Assembly: GCF_900291465.1 (NCBI RefSeq)
Contig: NZ_LT985808.1
Coordinates: 137,953 to 201,952, forward strand
Origin: Bacteroides sp. Marseille-P3684
GTDB lineage: Bacteria; Bacteroidota; Bacteroidia; Bacteroidales; Bacteroidaceae
DNA: 64,000 nt
Direction of reading: 5' to 3'
Shown: positions 27,418 through 37,702 of the stretch, in pieces
Layout of the letters: each line of letters opens with the position of its first letter
Numbering within the stretch: position 1 is the first letter of the stretch
The notes under the pieces: model-generated
Seen by the model: only the letters and a program-made list of their open reading frames with translations
Databases searched by the model: none
Told to the model about the DNA's origin: nothing
Position numbers and translations under genes: made by a program

Positions 27418-27783
27418 TTAAAGTACTTCAGGTGCCAATGATACAACTTTCATGTTTACAGCACGAAGTTCACGGGCTACCGGACCGAAAATACGACTAC
27501 CTCTAATTTCGCCTGCATTGTTCAGCAACACACAAGCATTGTCATCAAAACGAATATAAGAACCGTCAGCACGACGAATTTCTTTCTTAGTACGTACGAT
27601 CAAAGCCTTAGACACTGCACCTTTTTTAATATCACTTGAGGGGATGACGCTCTTTACAGAAACGACAATCACATCTCCCACAGTAGCGTAACGCTTTCTG
27701 GTACCGCCCAAAACGCGGATGCAGAGAGCTTCCTTTGCGCCACTGTTATCACATACCGTAAGTCTGGATTCTGCTTGTATCAT
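27418..27783 (-). CDS. rplN: 50S ribosomal protein L14
   Basis: The 121-residue protein begins [22 protein letters not shown], the standard L14 opening, and contains [18 protein letters not shown] and [13 protein letters not shown]. It forms an intersubunit bridge. It starts two bases after rpsQ. Confidence 0.98.
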   Translation of the reverse strand: MIQAESRLTVCDNSGAKEALCIRVLGGTRKRYATVGDVIVVSVKSVIPSSDIKKGAVSKALIVRTKKEIRRADGSYIRFDDNACVLLNNAGEIRGSRIFGPVARELRAVNMKVVSLAPEVL

Positions 27784-27785
27784 AA

Positions 27786-28043
27786 TTACTTAGCTCTTTC
27801 GATTATTTCAACTAATCTCCATCTTTTAGTTTTGCTCAAGGGACGAGTCTCCATGATGCGTACGGTATCACCAATATTGCATTCGTTCTTCTCATCGTGA
27901 GCGTGATATTTCTTCGTCTTGCTGACGAACTTACCGTAAATCGGGTGTTTTTCCTTAAACTTGGCAGCAACGGTGATCGTCTTGTCCATTTTGTTGCTGA
28001 TGACAACACCCATTCTTTCTTTTCTTAAATTTCTAGCTTCCAT
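27786..28043 (-). CDS. rpsQ: 30S ribosomal protein S17
   Basis: An 85-residue OB-fold protein if started at [11 protein letters not shown] longer in-frame start at 28052 would overlap the rpmC stop, and I prefer 28043 because homologues begin with MEARN. The motifs [21 protein letters not shown] and [16 protein letters not shown] are diagnostic. Confidence 0.96.
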   Translation of the reverse strand: MEARNLRKERMGVVISNKMDKTITVAAKFKEKHPIYGKFVSKTKKYHAHDEKNECNIGDTVRIMETRPLSKTKRWRLVEIIERAK

Positions 28044-28051
28044 CAGGATCA

Positions 28052-28249
28052 TTATTTATTATTAAGTTCTCTCTGGCGCAACTCCGTCTTCATGCGTGCA
28101 ATAGTACGACGCAAGCTCTTGATTTGTGCAGGATTCTCCAACGGAGAGATAGAATGATTCAAAACCATCTGATTGTACTTGGCTACTTCAGCTTCGATTC
28201 TTTCTGCCAGTTCATTGGTAGCTATTTCTCTAATTTCTGCAATCTTCAT
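28052..28249 (-). CDS. rpmC: 50S ribosomal protein L29
   Basis: The 65-residue helical-hairpin protein has the L29 pattern [20 protein letters not shown]. It sits by the tunnel exit next to L23. It starts two bases after rplP and is followed by rpsQ, the S10-operon order. Confidence 0.96.
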   Translation of the reverse strand: MKIAEIREIATNELAERIEAEVAKYNQMVLNHSISPLENPAQIKSLRRTIARMKTELRQRELNNK

Positions 28250-28251
28250 AA

Positions 28252-28686
28252 TTATGCGTTTTGATTTTGGAAGTCGTAATCACGTCTAACAATAAACTTA
28301 GTAGTAATCGGAAGTTTCTGTGCAGCCAGGCGCAAAGCTTCTTTTGCGACTTCGTAAGAAACACCTTCCACTTCAATGAGGATGCGACCCGGAGTAACAG
28401 GGGCTACAAAGCCTTCGGGGTTACCTTTACCTTTACCCATACGTACATCAGCCGGCTTGCGAGTAATAGGTTTATCCGGGAAGATACGGATCCAAATCTG
28501 ACCCTGACGTTGCATATATCTGGTTACAGCAATACGGGCAGCCTCAATCTGGCGTCCTGTGATCCACTTAGTACCCAAGGACTTGATGCCGAAAGAGCCA
28601 AAGGCAAGCTGGTTACCTCTTTGGGCATTTCCTTTTTGACGGCCTTTCTGCTGTCTTCTGAATTTTGTCTTTTTCGGTTGTAACAT
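28252..28686 (-). CDS. rplP: 50S ribosomal protein L16
   Basis: The 144-residue protein begins [16 protein letters not shown] and contains the signature motifs [16 protein letters not shown] and [19 protein letters not shown]16 lies near the A-site tRNA. It is 21 bases after rpsC. Confidence 0.98.
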   Translation of the reverse strand: MLQPKKTKFRRQQKGRQKGNAQRGNQLAFGSFGIKSLGTKWITGRQIEAARIAVTRYMQRQGQIWIRIFPDKPITRKPADVRMGKGKGNPEGFVAPVTPGRILIEVEGVSYEVAKEALRLAAQKLPITTKFIVRRDYDFQNQNA

Positions 28687-28707
28687 AGTTCCTAAAATTC
28701 AAATTCG

Positions 28708-29439
28708 TTAGCGATTGTTTTTCTTTCTTTTGAAGTTCTTGCCTCCATTGTTGCCGCCATTTCCACCACGACCATTTTCCTTGCTCTGCACGAAGTTCGG
28801 AGCGAGTTCTCTCTTACCGTAAACTTCGCCGCGGCAAATCCATACTTTGATACCCAGCAGACCTACCTTGGTCAATGCTTCAGCATGACAGTAGTCGATG
28901 TCTGCACGGAACGTATGCAACGGAGTTCTACCTTCTTTGTACATTTCAGAACGAGCCATTTCAGCACCGTTCAAACGGCCGGCAATCTGGATCTTGATAC
29001 CCTCGGCACCCATGCGCATCGTGTTGGCGATAGCCATCTTGATGGCACGACGGTATGCGATCTTGCCTTCTACCTGGCGTGCGATGTTGTTTGCCACGAT
29101 TACGGCGTCGAGCTCAGGACGCTTGATCTCAAAGATATTGATCTGGATATCCTTGTCGGTGATCTTCTTCAACTCCTCCTTCAACTTATCGACTTCCTGG
29201 CCACCTTTACCAATGATAATACCCGGACGAGCGGTACAAACAGTAATTGTGATAAGTTTCAGTGTACGTTCGATTACAATTCTCGAAACACTAGCTTTAG
29301 CAAGTCTGGCGTTCAAATATTTACGGATCTTGCTATCCTCCAGCAAAGCATCACCAAAGTCTTTGCCACCGTACCAATTTGAATCCCATCCTCTGATAAT
29401 ACCCAGACGATTGCTTATCGGATTAACTTTCTGTCCCAT
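28708..29439 (-). CDS. rpsC: 30S ribosomal protein S3
   Basis: The 243-residue protein has a KH domain with [15 protein letters not shown] at about residue 73 and the C-domain motif GAEIKIQ-like region followed by [14 protein letters not shown]. The C-terminus has a Gly/Asn-rich basic tail ([18 protein letters not shown]). S3 lines the mRNA entry channel. Confidence 0.97.
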   Translation of the reverse strand: MGQKVNPISNRLGIIRGWDSNWYGGKDFGDALLEDSKIRKYLNARLAKASVSRIVIERTLKLITITVCTARPGIIIGKGGQEVDKLKEELKKITDKDIQINIFEIKRPELDAVIVANNIARQVEGKIAYRRAIKMAIANTMRMGAEGIKIQIAGRLNGAEMARSEMYKEGRTPLHTFRADIDYCHAEALTKVGLLGIKVWICRGEVYGKRELAPNFVQSKENGRGGNGGNNGGKNFKRKKNNR

Positions 29440-29444
29440 TACTC

Positions 29445-29855
29445 TTAGTTTTGATTATCATTAGTATTAATCGTATCAACGAACAAAGTCACGTGGTTCG
29501 AACGTTTGCGGATTCTGTAACCTCTACCCTGCGGAGCCGGTCTCATGCGCTTCAGCGTCGGACCGCAATCAACAAAAATCTTCGTTACAAACAATTCGCC
29601 GTCTTCAGCCTTGCGATCGTTTTTCTGTTCCCAGTTAGCAATAGCAGAGCGCAACAGCTGTTCCACTCTGGCAGAAGCTTCTTTAGAAGAAAACTTCAAG
29701 ACACCAAGTGCTCTGTTCACTTCCATACCACGAATCATATCTGCAACCAAACGCATCTTACGCGGAGAGGTAGGAACATTTTGCAACTTTGCAAAATACA
29801 TGGTCTTAAGGGCTTCTTTTCTTTTTTCAGCCGAAATTCTTTTTCTTGCTCCCAT
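29445..29855 (-). CDS. rplV: 50S ribosomal protein L22
   Basis: The 136-residue protein contains [20 protein letters not shown] at the N-terminus and the tunnel-lining hairpin tip near [21 protein letters not shown]. It follows rpsS by 38 bases and precedes rpsC by five. Confidence 0.97.
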   Translation of the reverse strand: MGARKRISAEKRKEALKTMYFAKLQNVPTSPRKMRLVADMIRGMEVNRALGVLKFSSKEASARVEQLLRSAIANWEQKNDRKAEDGELFVTKIFVDCGPTLKRMRPAPQGRGYRIRKRSNHVTLFVDTINTNDNQN

Positions 29856-29893
29856 TATTTAGCTTTTCTTTATTATTTCAGATAAATGCCTGT

Positions 29894-30163
29894 TTATTTT
29901 TTCTTGTTGCCAGCGTGTCCACGGAAGGTACGTGTCGGAGCGAACTCGCCCAGCTTGTGACCTACCATGTTTTCTGTAACATAAACAGGGATGAATTTAT
30001 TTCCGTTATGAACTGCAATAGTATGCCCTACAAAATCAGGGGAAATCATTGAAGCTCTGGCCCAAGTCTTAACAACAGACTTCTTGCCGCTCTCATTCAT
30101 GGCGAGCACCTTCTTTTCAAGTTTGACGTTAATATATGGACCTTTTTTTAATGAACGACTCAT
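29894..30163 (-). CDS. rpsS: 30S ribosomal protein S19
   Basis: The 89-residue protein begins [15 protein letters not shown] and contains [20 protein letters not shown] and a basic GHAGNKKK end. It contacts S13 in the head of the 30S subunit. It is 23 bases after rplB. Confidence 0.98.
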   Translation of the reverse strand: MSRSLKKGPYINVKLEKKVLAMNESGKKSVVKTWARASMISPDFVGHTIAVHNGNKFIPVYVTENMVGHKLGEFAPTRTFRGHAGNKKK

Positions 30164-30186
30164 AATTTACTCAATTAACCTTGTTA

Positions 30187-31008
30187 TTACTTTCTTCTTT
30201 CGATAATGTACTTAGAAGATTGTTTCTTCGGAGCTCTTGTCTTCAAGCCCTTAGCATACAATCCCTTACGTGATCTCGGGTGACCTCCAGAAGCGCGTCC
30301 TTCACCACCACCCATCGGGTGATCAACAGGGTTCATTACAACACCACGGTTGTGAGGACGGCGACCCAGCCAACGAGAGCGACCGGCCTTACCGGAGCTT
30401 TCCAACGCGTGGTCTGAGTTACCTACGCTACCAATGGTAGCTTTACAAGCGCTGAGGATCTGACGAACCTCACCTGAAGGCAATTTGATGACGCAATACT
30501 TACCTTCTCTTGAAGTCAATTGAGCAAAGTTACCAGCTGATCTTACCAGCACAGCACCCTGACCCGGACGCAATTCGATGTTGTGAATCACGGTACCAAC
30601 GGGGATGTTCTGGAGGGGAAGTGCATTACCAATCTCAGGCGCTGCATTCTCACCGGACATCAAAGTGCTGCCTACCTGCAATCCATTAGGAGCAATGATA
30701 TAGCGTTTTTCACCATCAGCGTAAAACAACAAAGCGATACGAGCCGAACGGTTCGGATCGTATTCAATTGTCTTAACCACTGCGGGAACACCGTCTTTGT
30801 TTCTCTTGAAGTCAATGAATCTGAATTTTCTCTTGTGGCCACCACCAATGTAGCGGACAGTCATCTTACCTACATTGTTACGACCACCTGAAGAACGTTT
30901 TCCACTTACAAGAGATTTTTCTGGTACCGATGCAGTAATCTCTTCAAAAGTACCAATAATCTTATGTCTCTGCCCCGGTGTTGTGGGCTTAAATTTACGT
31001 ACTGCCAT
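30187..31008 (-). CDS. rplB: 50S ribosomal protein L2
   Basis: The 273-residue protein has the L2 motifs [19 protein letters not shown] and, near the C-terminus, [19 protein letters not shown] followed by HPRSRKG. The latter contains the histidine linked to peptidyl-transferase function. It starts seven bases after rplW. Confidence 0.98.
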   Translation of the reverse strand: MAVRKFKPTTPGQRHKIIGTFEEITASVPEKSLVSGKRSSGGRNNVGKMTVRYIGGGHKRKFRFIDFKRNKDGVPAVVKTIEYDPNRSARIALLFYADGEKRYIIAPNGLQVGSTLMSGENAAPEIGNALPLQNIPVGTVIHNIELRPGQGAVLVRSAGNFAQLTSREGKYCVIKLPSGEVRQILSACKATIGSVGNSDHALESSGKAGRSRWLGRRPHNRGVVMNPVDHPMGGGEGRASGGHPRSRKGLYAKGLKTRAPKKQSSKYIIERRK

Positions 31009-31015
31009 CTTCTAT

Positions 31016-31306
31016 TTAAATATTGCTATAAAAATCAATAGTATCGCCCTCTTTCAAAGTCACAATTGCTTTCTTATAAGCATTTCTACGACCTTTCACA
31101 AGTCCGGCTTTCGTATAACGAGTCTTGTTCTTACCGGAATAGTTCATCGTGTTGACACTCTCCACGGTCACGTTATACATCGCTTCTACTGCACTCTTAA
31201 TCTCAAGTTTGTTAGCCTCAGGACGCACAATAAATCCGAAACGATTGCTCTTTTCGGATATTGCGGTCATCTTCTCTGTCACTAACGGTTTTACAATAAT
31301 TCCCAT
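31016..31306 (-). CDS. rplW: 50S ribosomal protein L23
   Basis: The 96-residue protein begins MGIIVKPLVTEKMTAI and contains FIVRPEANKLEIKSAVEAMY and the KTRYTKAGLVKGRR loop. L23 is the docking site for trigger factor and SRP at the tunnel exit. It follows rplD by 13 bases. Confidence 0.97.
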   Translation of the reverse strand: MGIIVKPLVTEKMTAISEKSNRFGFIVRPEANKLEIKSAVEAMYNVTVESVNTMNYSGKNKTRYTKAGLVKGRRNAYKKAIVTLKEGDTIDFYSNI

Positions 31307-31319
31307 TATCTAAGCCTCC

Positions 31320-31946
31320 TTATTTTGCAAAGTTATCAATGCTCTTCAGCGAGCTTTCAGTAATCACGAGAGTATCTGCCTCCAAAACTTTGTAAGTATT
31401 CAGATCTGAAGCAATTATAACGTTTGCACGCTTGATGTTACGAGCTGACAAATATACATTTTTATTACTTTCCGGCAAAACGAGAAGCAACTTCTTATCA
31501 GAAACTTTAAGGTTATTTATCATTTCTACAAAGTCCTTAGTCTTAGGAGCTTCGAAGGTGAAGTCCTCAACTACGACGATGGCATTCTCACGTGCCTTGT
31601 ATGACAGAGCTGAGCGACGTGCCAAATCTTTTACTTTCTTGTTCAGCTTGAACCAATAGTCACGAGGTTTGGGACCGAACACGCGGCCACCACCTACCAA
31701 TACCGGTGAGTTGATGTCACCGCGACGAGCACCGCCGCCACCTTTCTGACGACCCAATTTACGAGTAGAACCGCTGATTTCGCTTCTTTCTTTTGATTTG
31801 TGAGTTCCCTGGCGTTGGTTTGCCATGTATTGTTTCACAGCCAAGTAAATAGCGTGATCATTGGGTTCAATTCCGAAGATAGATTCGTTTAACGCTACCT
31901 TTCTTCCGGTCTCCTGACCGTTAATGTTATATACGCTAACTTCCAT
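31320..31946 (-). CDS. rplD: 50S ribosomal protein L4
   Basis: The 208-residue protein has the tunnel-reaching loop around [19 protein letters not shown] and the C-terminal [16 protein letters not shown]4 regulates the S10 operon in E. coli, though no such leader can be identified here. Its start codon overlaps the rplC stop by one base. Confidence 0.97.
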   Translation of the reverse strand: MEVSVYNINGQETGRKVALNESIFGIEPNDHAIYLAVKQYMANQRQGTHKSKERSEISGSTRKLGRQKGGGGARRGDINSPVLVGGGRVFGPKPRDYWFKLNKKVKDLARRSALSYKARENAIVVVEDFTFEAPKTKDFVEMINNLKVSDKKLLLVLPESNKNVYLSARNIKRANVIIASDLNTYKVLEADTLVITESSLKSIDNFAK

Positions 31947-32563
31947 TATTTCTCAATTATTACGATTGAACCTTTGTAACCCGGAACAGAACCTTTGATG
32001 AGCAGAAGGTTGTGCTCAGGAATCACTTTTAATACTTGCAAGTTGTGAGTAGTCACACGATCACCACCCATCTGACCTGCCATGCGCAATCCCTTGAATA
32101 CACGTGCGGGATATGAACAAGCACCGATAGAACCCGGTTTGCGGGCACGGTTATGCTGTCCGTGAGTAGTCTGGCCTACACCACCGAAGTGATGTCTTTT
32201 TACAACACCCTGGAATCCTTTTCCCTTAGAAGTTCCGATTACGTCCACGTAGGGAGCATCGTTGAACAGTTCTACGGTGATTACGTCACCCAAGTTTAAC
32301 TCGTTTTCAAATCCTTTGAACTCGGCCAAGTGGCGCTTCGGAGTTACTCCGGCTTTCTTAAAGTGACCCATCAGCGGTTTGCTGGTATTCTTCTCTTTTG
32401 CTTCCTGGAAGCCTACCTGAACAGCTGCATAGCCATCTTTTTCTACACTCTTAATCTGAGTAACTACACAAGGACCAGCTTCGATAACAGTGCATGGTAC
32501 GTTTTTACCATCAGCACTGAAGACGGATGTCATTCCGATTTTCTTTCCTAATAATCCTGGCAT
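31946..32563 (-). CDS. rplC: 50S ribosomal protein L3
   Basis: The 205-residue protein begins [15 protein letters not shown] and contains the L3 signature [24 protein letters not shown]. It reaches the peptidyl-transferase centre. It is 24 bases after rpsJ and overlaps rplD by one base. Confidence 0.98.
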   Translation of the reverse strand: MPGLLGKKIGMTSVFSADGKNVPCTVIEAGPCVVTQIKSVEKDGYAAVQVGFQEAKEKNTSKPLMGHFKKAGVTPKRHLAEFKGFENELNLGDVITVELFNDAPYVDVIGTSKGKGFQGVVKRHHFGGVGQTTHGQHNRARKPGSIGACSYPARVFKGLRMAGQMGGDRVTTHNLQVLKVIPEHNLLLIKGSVPGYKGSIVIIEK

Positions 32564-32587
32564 TTCAGTTAATTTTTAATGGTTCGT

Positions 32588-32893
32588 TTAAACTTTAATT
32601 TCCACTTCTACCCCACTCGGCAGTTCCAACTTCATCAGTGCGTCTACAGTCTTTGCTGTGGAGCTGTAAATGTCAATCAGACGCTTGTAAGAAGAGAGCT
32701 CGAATTGCTCGCGAGACTTCTTGTTTACGAAGGTTGAACGGTTCACAGTGAAGATGCGCTTGTGAGTAGGCAAGGGAATCGGGCCGCTTACGATGGCGCC
32801 GGTTGCTTTCACTGTCTTTACAATCTTCTCAGCAGACTTGTCTACCAAGTTGTGATCGTAGGATTTCAGTTTAATTCTAATCTTTTGACTCAT
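32588..32893 (-). CDS. rpsJ: 30S ribosomal protein S10
   Basis: The 101-residue protein contains [20 protein letters not shown] and the signature [17 protein letters not shown]. It is both a ribosomal protein and the NusE transcription factor. It is the first gene of the S10 block, 100 bases after fusA. The spacer has a long hairpin. Confidence 0.98.
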   Translation of the reverse strand: MSQKIRIKLKSYDHNLVDKSAEKIVKTVKATGAIVSGPIPLPTHKRIFTVNRSTFVNKKSREQFELSSYKRLIDIYSSTAKTVDALMKLELPSGVEVEIKV

Positions 32894-32926
32894 TGTTTGA
32901 ATAAATTGTTATTGTTCTTTTATCAG

Positions 32927-32978
32927 GCAGGCAGGTGGGCAGGTTAAGAGTCATTCGCTAACCTGCCTCCTTGCTTGC
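32927..32978 (-). promoter_or_regulatory. Imperfect 20-bp hairpin in the fusA-rpsJ spacer
   Basis: Arms 32927-32946 and 32959-32978 are complementary at 16 of 20 positions, with a perfect central block (CAGGTTA/TAACCTG) next to a 12-base loop. No T-run follows on the minus strand. It may act as an attenuator or mRNA-processing site that sets the level of the S10 block relative to fusA. Confidence 0.45.
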
Positions 32979-32993
32979 GCTATTTTGTTTGTT

Positions 32994-35111
32994 TTAGATC
33001 AAGTCTACACGACCCTTGACTTCTTCAAGCACAGACTTGGCAATCGATGCCGAAACTTGTGCGTGGTGATCGTAGGTCATGGATGAAGTGGCACGACCGG
33101 AAGTGATGGTACGCAGAGCTGTCACGTAACCGAACATTTCTGCCAGGGGAACCATTGCCTTCACGATGCGGGCACCTGAACGGCTGGATTCCATACCTTC
33201 CACCTGACCGCGACGCTTGTTCAAGTCACCGATTACGTCACCCATGTTCTCTTCCGGAGTAACAACCTCCAGCTTCATGATGGGCTCCATCAGCACGGGA
33301 CCTGCCTTGGCACAAGCGTTCTTGTAAGCCTGAATGGCACAGATCTCGAACGACAGCTGGTCAGAGTCCACGGGGTGGAACGAACCGTCCTTCAAAACCA
33401 CCTTCAGCGAGTCGAGCGGGAAGCCGGCGAGGATACCGTTCTTCATGGCTGTCTGGAAACCTTTCTGTACGGAAGGAATGAATTCCTTGGGCACATTACC
33501 ACCCTTCACCTCGTCGATGAATTGCAGACCGCCCTGCTTCCAGTCTTCGTCAACCGGACCAACGGCTACGATGATGTCGGCGAACTTACCACGACCACCG
33601 GACTGCTTCTTGTAAACCTCGCGGAGTTCCACTGTCTTGGTGATGGCCTCCTTGTAGTTCACCTGCGGACGACCCTGGTTACACTCAACCTTGAACTCAC
33701 GTTTCAGACGGTCGATGATGATGTCCAGGTGAAGCTCACCCATACCGGAGATGACGGTCTGGCCGCTCTGCTCGTCGGTACGTACGGTGAAGGTCGGGTC
33801 TTCTTCAGCCAACTTGGCAAGACCGTTGGACAGCTTGTCGAGGTCCTTCTGAGTCTTCGGCTCAACGGCGATACCGATTACCGGTTCGGGGAAGTCCATA
33901 GACTCCAGCACAATCGGAGCAGTCTCGTCGCAAAGCGTATCACCGGTACGGATATCCTTGAAACCAACACCGGCACCGATATCACCGGCGCTGATCACTT
34001 CAACCGGGTTCTGCTTGTTGGAGTGCATCTGGAACAGACGAGATACACGCTCCTTCTTGCCCGAACGGGAGTTGTAGATGTATGAACCGGCCTCAATCTT
34101 ACCTGAATATACACGGAAGAAAGTCAGACGGCCTACATACGGGTCGGTAGCAATCTTGAATGCCAGAGCTGCAGTCTTCTCGTCTTCGCTCGGTACGCGG
34201 TCTTCTTCAGCACCGGTCGTCGGGTTCGTACCCACGATGTTCGGAGTATCCAGCGGAGAGGGCAAGAAGGCACAAACGTAGTCCAGCAAAGTCTGCACAC
34301 CCTTGTTCTTGAACGAAGAACCGCAGGTCATCGGAACAACCTCCATCTTCAGGGTAGCAGCACGCAGTGCACGGAGGATTTCGTCTTCGGTGATGGTCGA
34401 GGGATCGTCAAAGAACTTCTCCATCAACACGTCGTCGAATTCAGCCACCTTCTCCAGCATCTTTTCACGCCATTCGTTGGCTTCATCCTGCAGGTTTGCG
34501 GGAATCTCTTCTACGTCATAGTCAGCACCCATTGTCTCGTCGTGCCACAGGATGGCCTTCATCTTGATGAGGTCAACCACACCCTTGAAGTTTTCTTCAG
34601 AGCCGATAGGGATGACAATCGGACAGGGGTTTGCACCCAGCACGTCCTTCATCTGACGGACAACTTCAAAGAAGTCGGCACCCGAACGGTCCATCTTGTT
34701 CACATAACCGATACGGGGAACATTATATTTATCAGCCTGACGCCATACGGTTTCAGATTGGGGTTCCACACCACCTACCGCACAGTAGGTAGCCACAGCA
34801 CCGTCAAGCACACGCAGTGAGCGTTCTACCTCAGCGGTGAAGTCAACGTGTCCCGGAGTGTCAATCAAGTTGATCTTATAAGTATTGCCCGCATACTTCC
34901 AACGGGTGGTCGTAGCAGCCGAGGTGATGGTGATACCACGCTCCTGCTCCTGCTCCATCCAGTCCATTGTTGCAGCACCATCGTGAACCTCACCAATCTT
35001 GTGAGTCAATCCGGTGTAGAACAGGATACGTTCAGAAGTCGTTGTCTTACCGGCATCGATGTGAGCCATGATACCGATATTGCGGGTCAAATGCAAGTCT
35101 TGTTTTGCCAT
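32994..35111 (-). CDS. fusA: Elongation factor G
   Basis: The 705-residue translational GTPase has the G motifs AHIDAGKTT (about residue 18), DTPGH and NKMD, and the EF-G C-terminal domains including the conserved [14 protein letters not shown] and [13 protein letters not shown]. It catalyses ribosomal translocation and helps in ribosome recycling. It lies in the str block after rpsL and rpsG. The tuf gene that often follows is absent here. Confidence 0.97.
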   Translation of the reverse strand: MAKQDLHLTRNIGIMAHIDAGKTTTSERILFYTGLTHKIGEVHDGAATMDWMEQEQERGITITSAATTTRWKYAGNTYKINLIDTPGHVDFTAEVERSLRVLDGAVATYCAVGGVEPQSETVWRQADKYNVPRIGYVNKMDRSGADFFEVVRQMKDVLGANPCPIVIPIGSEENFKGVVDLIKMKAILWHDETMGADYDVEEIPANLQDEANEWREKMLEKVAEFDDVLMEKFFDDPSTITEDEILRALRAATLKMEVVPMTCGSSFKNKGVQTLLDYVCAFLPSPLDTPNIVGTNPTTGAEEDRVPSEDEKTAALAFKIATDPYVGRLTFFRVYSGKIEAGSYIYNSRSGKKERVSRLFQMHSNKQNPVEVISAGDIGAGVGFKDIRTGDTLCDETAPIVLESMDFPEPVIGIAVEPKTQKDLDKLSNGLAKLAEEDPTFTVRTDEQSGQTVISGMGELHLDIIIDRLKREFKVECNQGRPQVNYKEAITKTVELREVYKKQSGGRGKFADIIVAVGPVDEDWKQGGLQFIDEVKGGNVPKEFIPSVQKGFQTAMKNGILAGFPLDSLKVVLKDGSFHPVDSDQLSFEICAIQAYKNACAKAGPVLMEPIMKLEVVTPEENMGDVIGDLNKRRGQVEGMESSRSGARIVKAMVPLAEMFGYVTALRTITSGRATSSMTYDHHAQVSASIAKSVLEEVKGRVDLI

Positions 35112-35146
35112 TTTGCTTCCTTAATATTCAGTTTATTAATACTTGA

Positions 35147-35623
35147 TTAGAATCTGAAGTGAGCGAATGCACGGTTAGCTTCAGCCATACGGTGCATATC
35201 CTCCTTACGCTTGAAGGCACCACCTTGCTCGTTGAACGCATCGATAATCTCGGCAGCCAACTTGTCAGCCATTGATTTACCGCCACGCTTACGGGCAAAT
35301 GCAATCAAGTTTTTCATAGAGATCGATTCTTTACGATCGGGACGGATTTCAGTAGGAACTTGGAAAGTCGCGCCTCCGATACGGCGGGACTTAACCTCAA
35401 CTTGCGGAGTTACATTATCCAAGGCTTTCTTCCAGATTTCCAGCGGAGTTTTCTCTTCGTTGGGAAGCTTTGCCTTAACGGTCTCAAGGGCGGTATAGAA
35501 GATGTGATAAGAAGTATTCTTCTTTCCGTCGTACATCAAGTGGTTTACAAACTTAGAAACTTTTTGGTCGCCGAATACGGGATCCGGAAGAACCACACGT
35601 TTTTTTGGTTTTGCTTTTCTCAT
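35147..35623 (-). CDS. rpsG: 30S ribosomal protein S7
   Basis: A 158-residue protein started at [14 protein letters not shown]. The upstream in-frame extension to 35698 has no S7 similarity and is rejected. It contains [14 protein letters not shown], the core [16 protein letters not shown] and [11 protein letters not shown]7 nucleates the 30S head. A 145-base leader separates it from rpsL and contains a GCTTC/GAAGC hairpin at 35675-35688. The equivalent spacer is the S7 autoregulatory site in E. coli. Confidence 0.97.
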   Translation of the reverse strand: MRKAKPKKRVVLPDPVFGDQKVSKFVNHLMYDGKKNTSYHIFYTALETVKAKLPNEEKTPLEIWKKALDNVTPQVEVKSRRIGGATFQVPTEIRPDRKESISMKNLIAFARKRGGKSMADKLAAEIIDAFNEQGGAFKRKEDMHRMAEANRAFAHFRF

Positions 35624-35768
35624 TTTGTTTGAACATAATGTTTTGTTTGAGGCTGCAATCTTGTTTTCTTCAACGCTTCCTCTGAAGCATTTACTCAACC
35701 TTTAAGCATTTTCCACCAAACCAAAACGATTTTAATAAATAAATTTCCTTTCCAGAAAAGTCGGTTGA

Positions 35769-36173
35769 TTACTTCTTACCCTTACCTGCAGGAGCCTGAC
35801 CCGGTTTCGGACGCTTGGCACCGTATTTGGAACGACGTTGGGTACGGTTAGCCACACCGGCAGTATCCAAAGTACCGCGAACGATGTGATAACGTACACC
35901 CGGAAGGTCTTTCACACGACCGCCACGTACCAGGACGATGGAGTGTTCCTGCAAGTTGTGACCTTCACCCGGAATGTAGGAGTTCACCTCCTTCTGGTTA
36001 GTCAGTTTCACACGGGCAACCTTACGCATTGCCGAATTCGGTTTCTTCGGAGTAGTCGTATAGACTCTGACGCAAACGCCACGTCTTTGAGGACAAGCGT
36101 TCAATGCCGGAGACTTACTTTTCTCAACCAGAACCTTTCTTCCTTTTCTTACTAGTTGTTGAATAGTAGGCAT
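35769..36173 (-). CDS. rpsL: 30S ribosomal protein S12
   Basis: The 134-residue protein begins [15 protein letters not shown]. The streptomycin-relevant motifs [10 protein letters not shown] (Lys43 region) and [13 protein letters not shown] are intact, so no resistance substitution is visible. S12 lies at the decoding centre. It is the first gene of the whole minus-strand ribosomal cluster, about 75 bases after a consensus promoter. Confidence 0.98.
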   Translation of the reverse strand: MPTIQQLVRKGRKVLVEKSKSPALNACPQRRGVCVRVYTTTPKKPNSAMRKVARVKLTNQKEVNSYIPGEGHNLQEHSIVLVRGGRVKDLPGVRYHIVRGTLDTAGVANRTQRRSKYGAKRPKPGQAPAGKGKK

Positions 36174-36586
36174 TTCTGTTCGATTTTAATTATTATATAT
36201 TGTTTTGTTACTTTTCTGTTGAAGCGAAAATATACTTTTCGGGCTGCAAAGTTACTAATAACATTTTAATTAGCAATAGGTTTGTAATCTTAAAATAACC
36301 GAGACTTCCGTTTTTATATTTTTTATAGGAGTTTGACACTTTGCAAGGAATAGTCAGGTTACAATCAGAGGGGTTCTTTTAGGATTCTGGAAGAAATCTC
36401 GCTTGGGTGATACTGAACACATGCGAAGGCAGATTCAATCTTCATGCATTATGACAATCACACAAGAAAAGTTTATGGCATCCGTCTCTTTTTTATATAT
36501 GACAAGACCTGGAGGCCACAGACAATATCCAACAACTGCCTTACGCCCCCAGGTCCAACTCTCAGAGTTAACCTAGAATGAATATA
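36174..36586. other. Intergenic region between the ribosomal cluster and the TlpA-like gene
   Basis: No gene is recognised. It holds the ribosomal promoter at the left. An imperfect inverted repeat (GACCTGGAGG at 36506-36515, CCCCCAGGTC at 36546-36555) may terminate the incoming SusC-SusD-TlpA operon on the minus strand, although no T-run is evident. Confidence 0.45.
36247..36276 (-). promoter_or_regulatory. Promoter of the ribosomal protein cluster
   Basis: On the minus strand, ATTG (36273-36276), 18 bases, then TAACTTTG (36247-36254), an exact TAnnTTTG -7 element about 75 bases before the rpsL ATG. Confidence 0.6.
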
Positions 36587-37696
36587 TCACTCATAAATTT
36601 CAGCCAACTTACGGCGAAGTGCATCTCCACGTAGTCCAAAAGCGACAATCTTTCCATCCGGACCTATCAAAAGGGTAGCAGGTATGGCACGTATATCATA
36701 CAATCGGGCGGCTTCGCTTTTCCAAGCCTTCAGGTCGGAAAGCTGCATCCAGACAATCTCCAGCTGCTCCACAGCCTTCATCCAGTCATCCTTGTTATTG
36801 TCCAAAGAGACACCGATTATCTCAAAGCCTTTCGGATGATATTCCTGATATAGCGTACTCATCTGCGGCATTTCAGCCCGACAGGGACCGCACCAACTGG
36901 CCCAAAAGTCAACAAGTACATAGTTCCCATGCCCGGCATAATCCGAAAGTTTATGAATCACGCCTTGTGAATCGGGTAAAGCAAAATCAGTAAAAGGAGC
37001 TCCCTCCGCTTTGCGCTTGGCTCCTTCCATTTTACGGCGGGTAGAAGCCAACAAGGGATTATCCTTATACGGATAGTCACGTAAGAATGACTCCAAAAAG
37101 TCCATACCCAACACATCATCATAGTTGAGAATAAAATAGGTAGGAATCAAATTGTCCCTATTATCCAAGATTCCCTGACGAAGGGCTTTCATCTGCCGTG
37201 TAGACGCTTCCTCCCATTCCTTATCCAAACGTCTGGCTACCGAATCAGGCAACTGCCCATTGTTTTCTTCAGTCTTTTGGACAGCCTCCTGCTGTATGCG
37301 GCGTTGCTCAACTCCTCCTTGATTGATGGCTGCAGTAATGGCCGCCATGCGTGCATTGATATCAGAGCCTTCCACTAGAACACCCCGATCAAGCGTCACC
37401 TTCACAGGCATGTCATCGAGAATAAAAGCCGCCACCACACTGTAACCGGTAGGAGTGCCACAAATAGAAGCCAATATGGGCAACTCAGCGCTTCCTTTAA
37501 ACGTATAAATACCATTCACACAAACAGCACTATCAATTGCCACCCTGTCAGCCAATGAAAACAGGTATACTTTCTCTAGATCAAAACCTGTATCCGATTG
37601 ATGGTTGACAAATGTCACCTCATAGGCAGACTGTGCCATCAATGGCAAGCAACAAATCAGGAAAGCTAGTATAATTATACAATTTCTCATATACAT
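36587..37696 (-). CDS. TlpA-like thioredoxin with N-terminal DUF4369-like domain
   Basis: The 369-residue exported protein has a signal peptide (LAFLICCLPLMAQ). The N-terminal beta-rich part (about residues 25-110) resembles the DUF4369-type domain common in Bacteroides TlpA proteins. A coiled/helical middle contains EQRRIQQEAV. The C-terminal thioredoxin domain contains FWASWCGPCRAEMPQ at about residue 262. These proteins reduce or exchange disulfides in the periplasm. It is the last gene of the SusC-SusD-DUF4843-PKD operon, six bases after the PKD-like gene. ATG 37696 or 37690 could be the start. Confidence 0.87.
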   Translation of the reverse strand: MYMRNCIIILAFLICCLPLMAQSAYEVTFVNHQSDTGFDLEKVYLFSLADRVAIDSAVCVNGIYTFKGSAELPILASICGTPTGYSVVAAFILDDMPVKVTLDRGVLVEGSDINARMAAITAAINQGGVEQRRIQQEAVQKTEENNGQLPDSVARRLDKEWEEASTRQMKALRQGILDNRDNLIPTYFILNYDDVLGMDFLESFLRDYPYKDNPLLASTRRKMEGAKRKAEGAPFTDFALPDSQGVIHKLSDYAGHGNYVLVDFWASWCGPCRAEMPQMSTLYQEYHPKGFEIIGVSLDNNKDDWMKAVEQLEIVWMQLSDLKAWKSEAARLYDIRAIPATLLIGPDGKIVAFGLRGDALRRKLAEIYE

Positions 37697-37702
37697 AATC
37701 GA

